A program made the translations under genes and the position numbers. 8,674 nucleotides of DNA from an uncultured Oscillospiraceae bacterium (lineage in GTDB: Bacteria; Bacillota; Clostridia; Oscillospirales; Ruminococcaceae): NCBI GenBank assembly GCA_958403605.1, contig CATXYA010000043.1:1-8674 (forward strand). Reading direction: 5' to 3'. Positions 1-6,645 of this stretch are shown piece by piece. A model generated the notes under the pieces. The model was not told where the DNA came from, did not search any database, and was given only the letters and a program-made list of their open reading frames with translations. How positions within the stretch are numbered: position 1 is the first letter of the stretch; each line of letters begins with the position of its first letter.

Positions 1-32
1 GGTTCTCTGTGCGGACGCTATCCAAATCCTAA
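1..32 (+). CDS. 3' end of a gene, possibly a lipoprotein paralog (partial)
   Basis: The frame beginning at base 3 reads FSVRTLSKS and stops at TAA 30-32. This short tail resembles the end of the lipoprotein gene that stops at 2179, which ends ISLRAA. The DNA around the two tails also aligns (TTCTCTG followed by GCG), and both are followed at nearly the same distance by the same pyrimidine tract. I infer that a paralog of the 1496-2179 lipoprotein ends here. Only ten codons are visible, so the identity is weak, and another frame ending at 38 cannot be excluded. Confidence 0.35.
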   Translation, partial: FSVRTLSKS

Positions 33-100
33 ATTAGCTTTCCTCCTTTTCTTTTTTCACGGCATACCAACAAGAGGGCGGTCGGTGGGCCGCCCTCTTG
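31..100 (+). terminator. Pyrimidine tract plus GC-rich hairpin (3' cassette, copy 1)
   Basis: A pyrimidine run (TTCCTCCTTTTCTTTTTT, 40-57) is followed by a perfect 11-bp inverted repeat, CAAGAGGGCGG at 71-81 and its complement at 90-100, with an 8-nt loop. The stem is strong enough to be a terminator, but no U-run follows it on either strand, so efficiency is uncertain. The same arrangement recurs at 2201-2249 behind another gene. Confidence 0.5.
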
Positions 101-287
101 CTGGTGTGTATGCAGGCTGCAAAACCACCATCAAAATAGTTCTGCAAAGTGTCAAAAGAACTCAAAAAAGTTTATCGCTTTTGCTGGTTTACTTTTGCGG
201 TGCAGTCCGATAACATCAAAATAGAAGGAAACTTGATGCAACAGAAACCTGCCCGCTATACGGCGGCTTGTTTGAGGAGTGATTCCC

Positions 288-818
288 ATGACGGTCAAAA
301 AGTTTTTGCTTTTGATGCTGGCAGTGCTTTTGTTATTGGTGATCGATGTTGCCGCGATATACGGATTTTTTAATCAATACGTGTTCGACTTTCCCGTGGA
401 TGGCGACATCGCGCAGCTGGGAGACGAATACCGGGACGCCACCGTTCTGCATGACAAAATAATAGACGGCTCGCGGTTCCTTTTGGTGGAAATGGCTTCG
501 GGAGAGACGCGTTTGTTGGCAATGGAAGGTTCTGGTCTCCACCCGGACCGGTACAGATATATCCCGGAGGGCACCCAGGTGATCCCAGACGTGCGCCCGT
601 ATACCTGTGGGGTCAGCGCTGGTAATATTGTGCGGCTCATAAACATTCAAGGGGACTGGATCCGTCCGCTGGAAGGCGGCACCGTCGGGCGGGCCTTCCT
701 GGATGAAGTAGAACGGGCGCTCCCTTATGTGCTTCTGGCGCTGGAACTGTCGCTTTGGGGGCTGATCGCGCACTTTGCGAACAAGAGCCGCAAAAACGCC
801 GCAAGCAAGAGCGCATAG
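288..818 (+). CDS. Small membrane protein with N- and C-terminal hydrophobic segments, unknown function
   Basis: This encodes a 176-aa protein of no family I recognise. ATG 288 is chosen because GAGGAG at 274-279 lies 8 nt upstream; an in-frame GTG at 279 overlaps that ribosome site. Residues about 5-26 form a very hydrophobic signal or anchor segment (KKFLLLMLAVLLLLVID). A polar domain of about 110 residues follows, and a second hydrophobic stretch near residues 145-163 (YVLLALELSLWGLIAHF) precedes a basic tail. This layout fits a protein with both ends in the cytoplasm and the middle domain outside. It is followed 135 nt later by a lipoprotein gene on the same strand. A weak promoter-like pair (TTTACT 188-193, TAACAT 211-216, 17-bp spacer) lies upstream. 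Function is unknown. Confidence 0.8.
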   Translation: MTVKKFLLLMLAVLLLLVIDVAAIYGFFNQYVFDFPVDGDIAQLGDEYRDATVLHDKIIDGSRFLLVEMASGETRLLAMEGSGLHPDRYRYIPEGTQVIPDVRPYTCGVSAGNIVRLINIQGDWIRPLEGGTVGRAFLDEVERALPYVLLALELSLWGLIAHFANKSRKNAASKSA

Positions 819-953
819 CGCGAGGAAGATAGGGGAACAGGGGAAATAGAAGGAGTGTGTATATTACAAAGGCACCCGATGTTAAGATGTAAGACCGCTC
901 GTTCTGGCGGAGAGGGAATAAGCAAAATGTGGCGCATTAGAGGGGAGAACTTT

Positions 954-1460
954 ATGAAAAAGATTTTTTGTATTGGAGCTGTGCTCTCTTTTTGCTTTCT
1001 TTTGTTTTCCGGTTGTCAAATGCAAAACAATCGGAAACAAATTGCCGAAGAATTGCTCACCGCAGTATTGACAGTGCCCAATGAGAAATTAATGGCGGCG
1101 CTTGCTTCCGATGCGGACGCATCCGAGGCCCCAACTGCGTTTGCTGCAGAAGCACAAAACATTTATGGCGGTTTCGTACCGGAAGATACCCTGCTGGATT
1201 CAAAGCTGTTTGATATTGTACTTACCATCCATCTCACTGCTTTTAATAAAGGTTTTTCCATTCAGGTGGAACAGCTTGAAGTGACGGAAAATCCATCGAA
1301 TGCAAGCCAATACAACTATACAGCATCTACCATCTTTACCTTGGCGGATGGAGAGCAGGAAAATTTGGAATTTCAAGGAACGATCCAGTTTGACGAGCAC
1401 GACAAAGTAGATTACCTATCCGCTGCAGGAAGCGGGATGAAAAAGCTCGGTAATTTATAA
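954..1460 (+). CDS. Putative lipoprotein, 168 aa, unknown function
   Basis: Translation is placed at ATG 954, which has AGGGGAG at 941-947 six bases upstream and begins directly with a lipoprotein signal peptide: MKK, a hydrophobic core, then FSGC with the lipidated cysteine at residue 21. The frame stays open upstream to GTG 855, but that extension would bury the signal peptide. The mature part is acidic. It starts with a helix-like segment (KQIAEELLTAVL), and its second half looks beta-rich with alternating hydrophobic residues, roughly as in NTF2-like or lipocalin-like extracytoplasmic domains; that resemblance is only an impression. It sits between a membrane protein gene and a second lipoprotein gene, 35 nt before the latter, so the two lipoproteins are probably co-transcribed. 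The -3 lipobox residue is Phe instead of the usual Leu. Confidence 0.82.
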   Translation: MKKIFCIGAVLSFCFLLFSGCQMQNNRKQIAEELLTAVLTVPNEKLMAALASDADASEAPTAFAAEAQNIYGGFVPEDTLLDSKLFDIVLTIHLTAFNKGFSIQVEQLEVTENPSNASQYNYTASTIFTLADGEQENLEFQGTIQFDEHDKVDYLSAAGSGMKKLGNL

Positions 1461-1495
1461 CATGGGAGCATTTAAAGCGGGAAGGGGCAGAGACG

Positions 1496-2179
1496 ATGAA
1501 AAGAAAGTTTTACTTTTTGAGCTTGGCACTTGTACCGCTGCTGATGCTCAGCGCCTGCGGAGGGACGGCATCGCCTGAGGCGCAGACCGCGGCGCAGGAA
1601 GCGGCGGCGCAGCTGCGCACATTCGCAGCCACGCCGCAAAGCTATACCCTACAAACTGATTTCGACACGCCCGCCGAATCTATCGTCACCTTGACCGATA
1701 CCGGCTGGACCCAGACGGCCCAGGGGCCGGACACCGGGGGCTATGAGCGCGCTTATCATGACGATCAGGTTTGGCAGCGTTCAGAAGCTGACCCCGAGTG
1801 GTTTGGACAGCCCGCCCAGCCGGAAGACGCCGTGCCCCCGGGCGTGGGGGATATTCTAGGATTTTTAGAAGCGGAAAATGCCTTTTCCGCGGTGGAACAC
1901 ACCGGGGATACCACAAGGCTGACGTTTTCTAAAAAATATTTACAGCAAATGCAAAAGCAACAGGTGGAGGGGCTCCAGCAGTTTTTGGAGCTGGCGCCGA
2001 AAGAAGCGGAATACCTGATTCGCCAAAGCCTGCAGGAAGCCAAGGCCACAAAGTATACCGAGGGCACCGTGACGCTGCGCGTTCAAGACAACACCGTGCA
2101 GGAGGCGGAGGTCTCCATTACCATCACCCTGCCGGACAATACCGTGACGGCACGCAAAATTTCTCTGCGCGCCGCATAG
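1496..2179 (+). CDS. Putative lipoprotein, 227 aa, possible LolA/LppX-like fold
   Basis: ATG 1496 follows GAAGGGG (1481-1487) at 8-nt spacing. The N-terminus is a textbook lipoprotein signal: MKRK, a hydrophobic core and the lipobox LSAC with Cys at residue 21, followed by a Gly/Thr/Ala/Ser linker. The mature domain has alternating polar/hydrophobic strands (SIVTLTDTGWTQTA near residue 62, TRLTFSKKYL near 140), a long amphipathic helical part (residues about 145-180, Gln/Glu-rich) and a final strand pair (GTVTLRVQDN, EAEVSITITL). That order recalls antiparallel-sheet lipoproteins of Gram-positive envelopes such as LppX-like or DUF-type folds, but I cannot name a family. It is 35 nt behind the previous lipoprotein gene and ends at a strong hairpin. 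Its end resembles the gene tail at 1-32. Confidence 0.85.
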   Translation: MKRKFYFLSLALVPLLMLSACGGTASPEAQTAAQEAAAQLRTFAATPQSYTLQTDFDTPAESIVTLTDTGWTQTAQGPDTGGYERAYHDDQVWQRSEADPEWFGQPAQPEDAVPPGVGDILGFLEAENAFSAVEHTGDTTRLTFSKKYLQQMQKQQVEGLQQFLELAPKEAEYLIRQSLQEAKATKYTEGTVTLRVQDNTVQEAEVSITITLPDNTVTARKISLRAA

Positions 2180-2190
2180 CAGCCGGCAAC

Positions 2191-2250
2191 AAATCAGCGT
2201 TCCTCCTTTTCTTTTTTAAAAGCGGGCGGCCAAACTGGCCGCCCGCTTTC
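2191..2250 (+). terminator. Pyrimidine tract plus 13-bp hairpin (3' cassette, copy 2)
   Basis: The flank of the lipoprotein gene carries the same 17-nt pyrimidine run (2201-2217) as copy 1. It is followed by a perfect 13-bp stem, AAAGCGGGCGGCC at 2219-2231 and its complement at 2237-2249, with loop AAACT. The stem ends in TTT on the plus strand and TTTT on the minus strand, so it can act as a bidirectional terminator between convergent genes. The stem core GGGCGG is shared with copy 1. Confidence 0.65.
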
Positions 2251-2255
2251 CCTTG

Positions 2256-2443
2256 CTGTATTTTATTACGTGAGCAACAAATCGGAATTTATCTCCATGG
2301 CCGTGGGCCAAGGATGGCCCACATGGCCGAAAAAATAGCCTGCGGCTATATTTTATTGCTGCGCAATAAAATATAGTCTTTCTCCATGGCCGTGGGCCAA
2401 GGGTGACCCACATGGCCGAAAAAATAGCCTGCGGCTATTTTTT
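2256..2443. repeat. Two tandem ~89-90 bp repeat units with nested hairpins
   Basis: Unit 1 spans about 2256-2345 and unit 2 about 2346-2438. CTGTATTTTATT at 2256 matches CTATATTTTATT at 2346 (offset 90), and the block 2293-2349 matches 2382-2438 (offset 89) with two differences in 57 bases. Each unit holds a CCATGG-bounded imperfect palindrome. In unit 1 this is GGCC, GTGGGCC, loop AAGGAT, GGCCCAC, GGCC. It is followed by an ATAGCC-TGC-GGCTAT hairpin. Between the units lies a perfect 14-bp stem (2346-2359 with 2363-2376), also with loop TGC. The block is intergenic, between convergent genes, and shows no coding potential. Confidence 0.85.
2419..2443 (-). terminator. Intrinsic terminator of the coiled-coil gene
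   Basis: A perfect 11-bp inverted repeat, AAAAAATAGCC (2419-2429) and GGCTATTTTTT (2433-2443), has loop TGC on the plus strand. On the minus strand the stem follows the stop codon at once (TAA at 2444-2442 is part of it) and ends in a six-T run. It is symmetrical, so it can also stop plus-strand readthrough. It forms the end of the second tandem repeat unit. Confidence 0.85.
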
Positions 2444-2864
2444 ACTCCGCCCGGCGCAGCTCCTTGATGGCTGCCGTGTGGTTCATGACGATGGTCTCAA
2501 GCGTGCGCACCCGGTCGCGCATATCGTCGATCTGCGCCGCACGGTCATTGGCCTTGTCCAGCTTTTCGGCAATATCGGTGTACTGCTCCGCGATCAGGCT
2601 GATCTTGTGGTCCTGCTGCTCCACAAGCATCCGGGTGTGGCGGACCTCCGCGCGCAAATCTTCCTGGCCGGTACGCAGTTCGTCTTGTCCGGCGCGCAGT
2701 TCCTCCAGCCCACCGCGCAGTTCCTCCTGCCCAGTGCGAAAACCATCTTGAGCGGTACGGAGCTCTTTCAGTCCCCCGCGCAGTTCCTCTTGCCCGGCCT
2801 CCACTTTTTCTAAGCGCGTGGAGATTTTGTCCAGCATTTGTAAGATCTTATCTTCATTATTCAT
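2442..2864 (-). CDS. Coiled-coil protein with heptad tandem repeats, 140 aa
   Basis: This is a soluble, highly charged protein with no signal peptide. ATG at 2864-2862 has AGGAGG (complement of 2873-2878) 8 nt upstream, an ideal ribosome site. Residues 1-22 form an amphipathic helix (ILQMLDKISTRLEKVE). Residues 23-71 are seven consecutive heptads of the type (A/T/G)GQEELR or GGLEELR, with Leu or Phe in the sixth place and Arg in the seventh, which fits a long continuous coiled coil. A second helical segment (residues about 75-140, ending VRTLETIVMNHTAAIKELRRAE) continues the coiled-coil character. I know of similar small heptad proteins annotated as hypothetical in clostridial genomes but no established function; an oligomerising or scaffold role is inference. 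It lies 206 nt downstream of the nuclease gene on the same strand. Confidence 0.8.
   Translation of the reverse strand: MNNEDKILQMLDKISTRLEKVEAGQEELRGGLKELRTAQDGFRTGQEELRGGLEELRAGQDELRTGQEDLRAEVRHTRMLVEQQDHKISLIAEQYTDIAEKLDKANDRAAQIDDMRDRVRTLETIVMNHTAAIKELRRAE
2652..2798. repeat. Seven tandem 21-bp repeats inside the coiled-coil gene
   Basis: Seven back-to-back 21-bp units on the plus strand follow the pattern GCGCAGTTCCTC(C/T)(A/T)GCCC plus three variable bases. Units 3, 4 and 7 are nearly identical, while units 5 and 6 have diverged. Each unit encodes exactly one heptad of the minus-strand protein, so gain or loss of units keeps the frame. Confidence 0.9.
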
Positions 2865-3002
2865 TGGTACGGCCTCCTAATATTATCAGATATCTTACTA
2901 CGAGGAATATAAATCCCAGAAAACCGCTCACTACTCCTTACAAAGTTGCCTGTGTCCACGCCTGAAACAGCTTGATTCTGGCATTTTTTATATCCCTGTG
3001 TT

Positions 3003-3039
3003 TCCGCTTATATCCCTATACAAAGGGGGATAAAGCGGA
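3003..3039 (-). terminator. Inverted repeat downstream of the nuclease gene, possible weak terminator
   Basis: Plus-strand TCCGCTTATATCCC (3003-3016) pairs with GGGATAAAGCGGA (3027-3039) as a 13-bp stem with one bulged base and a 10-nt loop. It begins about 30 nt past the nuclease stop codon on the minus strand. No U-run follows directly (AACACAGGG), so termination is uncertain. TATATCCCT also occurs as a direct repeat at 2989-2997 and 3009-3017. The rest of the 206-bp gap 2865-3070 shows nothing further that I can name. Confidence 0.35.
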
Positions 3040-3070
3040 GAACCATTTGGGAACTATGGGAACCATGCAA

Positions 3071-4531
3071 CTAGACGGCCTTTGAGGCCTGGGGTTTATT
3101 AGGACGAGCATCTATCAAAACAATATTTGGTTTCCCTGTAAGCCCTAAATCATTTAATATCGAAATAGTCTTTTTTTCTTCTTCATCTGTAAAGAATAGA
3201 ATCACTTTAATGGCTTTGTCTGTATTATTTGCGTCCTTATATACCTCTATTTGCTTTTCCAAGTTCTTTTTTAAGGTTCTAGTTAGTTTGAATTCCACCA
3301 AACTACTATCCCTTCTACCGCGTGATACCTTAAAATCTACGGGACCACGTCCGTTATTTACTTCACTATTTACATCAGAAAAAGTATCATAACAAGCGAG
3401 TTTATACAAAATATGTAAATCAGCCTCACGGCGAATAGGTTGATCCCCGTCATAAAACCATCTATATCCATCACAATCTTCTATTACATGTTTCAAATAC
3501 ATCACTCTTTGCATTGCCTCTGCATAGGAATTTAACGGTATTTCATAAAATTTTGTTTGCTGTTGAAGCTGATAAATAAGATTTTGAAGTTGATCAATGA
3601 ATACCTGTTTTACCCCTCCAACTTCTTGAAAACTCTCCCTAATAGCACCTTCTTCATCATCTTCCTTGGCTGTAATATAGTAATCTATAAGTTGGGGGAA
3701 TTTAGCGACGGTTCGTTGTGCTGCTGTTGCACGCTCTTCACGTGTAGGTTTTTTAGACAAAAAATTTGTGAAATATTGATTCACTTGATATCGCAATACT
3801 TCGTCAGGCAGAGAGGCCCCAAGAGTGGGAACATGATAGTATAAATCTTTTTTGTTTATCCATGTTTCGGCGCGGACAAGTAAGTCTGCTGGTGTCAAAA
3901 GCACATAATCATTGTTGTAACATGGAAGGTAAAATGTGCCTGCTTTCCATACTTCCAGTTCATAGTCAAATCTTACGCGTGGAATATTCTTGAACTCTTT
4001 ACAAAACCGGGGATCAATATAAGATTTAGCGAAATCTTGTGTTATTTCCAATAGATAATGCTTTATTAAATTTGTTGTAAAATCACTAATATTATCTTTG
4101 CCAACTCTGTCTTTTATAAGACACAGCTTTTCAAGATGTGGGCTTTTGGTTAGTTTCTCTTCCCCAAAATCAGAAAATATATCTTTTAATCCTGTATGTA
4201 GAGCAATAGCAAAATCGTTGCCTAAACCACTACCACTGTTTCCATCCCCACAAAATCCTAAGTAATTTTCTTTCACTTCAGAAAAGCGATATAAAGAGGC
4301 TAACATCCCTTTAGTTGGAATAGGACACTGTATTGAGAGATCGCGCAAATACACCATATATTTTATTATTTCATTATGCAAATTTTGATACTCAGATTTT
4401 TCGCTACAGAAAATTAGAAAAGGGTCAATAAATAAGGGCAAGTCATTAAGCAGGGAAATATCAAAAAAGCCTTCATTTTCAATCGTTTCTCTTGGTACTT
4501 CAAAAAAATCACTAAAATAAATTCGTGACAT
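3071..4531 (-). CDS. PD-(D/E)XK nuclease-like protein, possible stand-alone defence gene
   Basis: This encodes a 486-aa soluble protein. ATG at 4531 is preferred because AAAGGGG (complement of 4540-4546) lies 8 nt upstream; an in-frame GTG at 4555 would add eight residues but lacks such a site. The C-terminal region shows the ordered PD-(D/E)XK signature: a helix with Glu369 (READLHILYKL), Asp399 in GRGPVDF, Glu413-x-Lys415 in LVEFKL, and a helix with Q427xxxY431. This pattern is typical of restriction-type and RecB-like nucleases. The N-terminal two thirds (NDLPLFIDPFLIF near residue 30; LLTPADLLVRAETWI near 211) is not a domain I can name and may be a sensor or target-recognition part. The gene is visibly AT-rich beside GC-rich neighbours, with many A/T third positions, suggesting horizontal acquisition. 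No methylase, helicase or transposase gene accompanies it. Nuclease activity is inferred from motifs alone. Confidence 0.88.
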   Translation of the reverse strand: MSRIYFSDFFEVPRETIENEGFFDISLLNDLPLFIDPFLIFCSEKSEYQNLHNEIIKYMVYLRDLSIQCPIPTKGMLASLYRFSEVKENYLGFCGDGNSGSGLGNDFAIALHTGLKDIFSDFGEEKLTKSPHLEKLCLIKDRVGKDNISDFTTNLIKHYLLEITQDFAKSYIDPRFCKEFKNIPRVRFDYELEVWKAGTFYLPCYNNDYVLLTPADLLVRAETWINKKDLYYHVPTLGASLPDEVLRYQVNQYFTNFLSKKPTREERATAAQRTVAKFPQLIDYYITAKEDDEEGAIRESFQEVGGVKQVFIDQLQNLIYQLQQQTKFYEIPLNSYAEAMQRVMYLKHVIEDCDGYRWFYDGDQPIRREADLHILYKLACYDTFSDVNSEVNNGRGPVDFKVSRGRRDSSLVEFKLTRTLKKNLEKQIEVYKDANNTDKAIKVILFFTDEEEKKTISILNDLGLTGKPNIVLIDARPNKPQASKAV

Positions 4532-4564
4532 TACAAAGTCCCCTTTAATTTCCACGTTAATTAC

Positions 4565-4593
4565 ACTATAACAGCTTATTCTACATAGAGCAA
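4565..4593 (-). promoter_or_regulatory. Sigma-A-type promoter of the nuclease gene
   Basis: On the minus strand TTGCTC (complement of 4588-4593) and TATAGT (complement of 4565-4570) are separated by exactly 17 bp, and the -10 box is preceded by TGT, an extended -10 element. Transcription would start near 4558, leaving a leader of about 27 nt with a good ribosome site before ATG 4531. This supports the nuclease gene being its own transcription unit. Confidence 0.6.
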
Positions 4594-4640
4594 TCTTCTA
4601 CTGTCTAAAATACTTGACTTAAGGTTAAGGAGGAAAACAC

Positions 4641-4880
4641 ATGTGTACCAGCGTTGATAATCTTGTCAGAGTAGGTGTGATTCAATCGTCCGGGAAGGTC
4701 GTCAAGGACAAGATCAGCTTGATTTCGAGTGCGATACTTTACAATCATTATACCCCATCCCGTCAAGGCAAAACAATCGGCATTTTTCACGAAGTTCAAG
4801 CGGGTTCCCCCACACCTTCCCGGTTGCCATCTGAAAAAATCCCGGTTCGCTGTCATTCAGGAAGAAAATCTGCAGTTTAG
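4641..4880 (+). CDS. Doubtful small ORF with a strong ribosome site, 79 aa
   Basis: AAGGAGG at 4627-4633 lies 7 nt before ATG 4641, about as good a translation start as any in the window, and the frame is open for 79 codons to TAG 4878-4880. The product begins MCTSVDNLVRVGVIQ and becomes Pro/Ser/Arg-rich towards the end (GSPTPSRLPSEK). It shows no signal peptide, membrane segment or domain, and I do not recognise it. The second half reads like non-coding sequence in frame. It may be a small gene, or the surviving start of a decayed gene whose original frame is lost. An imperfect palindrome (CTTGACTTAAGGTTAAG, 4613-4629) overlaps the ribosome site and might be an operator. The start site is convincing, the protein is not. 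Confidence 0.35.
   Translation: MCTSVDNLVRVGVIQSSGKVVKDKISLISSAILYNHYTPSRQGKTIGIFHEVQAGSPTPSRLPSEKIPVRCHSGRKSAV
4747..4776 (-). promoter_or_regulatory. Possible antisense or second upstream promoter
   Basis: A consensus -10 box TATAAT (complement of 4747-4752) has TTGTTT (complement of 4771-4776) 18 bp upstream on the minus strand. It lies inside the doubtful small ORF and points towards the nuclease gene about 200 nt away. It could make an antisense RNA to that ORF or a longer nuclease transcript. Evidence is sequence match only. Confidence 0.3.
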
Positions 4881-4890
4881 GAAGAATCAC

Positions 4891-4919
4891 TTGCATTGGG
4901 GAAAACTAAAGCGTAAAAT
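4891..4919 (+). promoter_or_regulatory. Promoter of the ABC-F/recQ operon
   Basis: TTGCAT (4891-4896) and TAAAAT (4914-4919) are spaced by 17 bp and followed by an AT-rich run. A start near 4926 would give a leader of about 120 nt before the ABC-F ATG at 5047, long enough to hold the hairpin at 4953-4976. Confidence 0.5.
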
Positions 4920-4930
4920 ATATATTTTTT

Positions 4931-4994
4931 ATCGCCGAAAGCCGGAGCGATGGGCGGCGGGAAACGGCCTGCCGCCTTTACAAAACCGCGGTTT
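4931..4994 (+). promoter_or_regulatory. Structured leader with terminator-like hairpin, possible attenuator
   Basis: GGCGGCGGG (4953-4961) pairs with CCTGCCGCC (4968-4976), nine pairs including one G-U, loop AAACGG, followed by TTTACAAAA. Just upstream, ATCGC (4931-4935) can pair with GCGAT (4947-4951). Just downstream is the perfect palindrome AAACCGCGGTTT (4983-4994). All lie between the predicted promoter and the ABC-F start codon. The hairpin could instead be a plain terminator for transcription arriving from 4641-4880. No known riboswitch consensus is met. Confidence 0.4.
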
Positions 4995-5046
4995 CATGAT
5001 AACCTAAAATGACCTTTGGGAACTTTTTGAAAAAGTGAGGAATACC

Positions 5047-6626
<1,580 letters not shown>

Positions 6627-6645
<19 letters not shown>

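Noticed and set aside
236..373. 45-codon plus-strand ORF with GAAGGAA before ATG 236
   Set aside because: It overlaps the start of the 288-818 gene in another frame, and its product has no sensible features. It might act as a leader ORF, but nothing beyond the purine run supports this.
2652..2798. Possible CRISPR-like array
   Set aside because: The 21-bp units are contiguous with no spacers, and they encode protein heptads.
2403..2813. 136-codon plus-strand frame through the coiled-coil gene
   Set aside because: Its apparent Leu/Gln/Phe repeats are just the complement of the 21-bp heptad repeats. The minus-strand frame has the ideal ribosome site, terminator and coiled-coil logic.
4529..4555. 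GTG 4555 as the nuclease start
   Set aside because: It lies upstream of the AAAGGGG ribosome site that is correctly spaced for ATG 4531, and it has no comparable site of its own.
4714..4896. 60-codon minus-strand ORF starting MQVILPKLQIFF
   Set aside because: It has no ribosome site, overlaps a better-initiated plus-strand frame, and its product resembles no protein I know.
4931..4994. Fluoride-type or other riboswitch, from GCGATGGGCGG and nearby stems
   Set aside because: The conserved fluoride-riboswitch core is not present in order, and the downstream gene is not a fluoride or transport gene. Only a generic hairpin is supportable.
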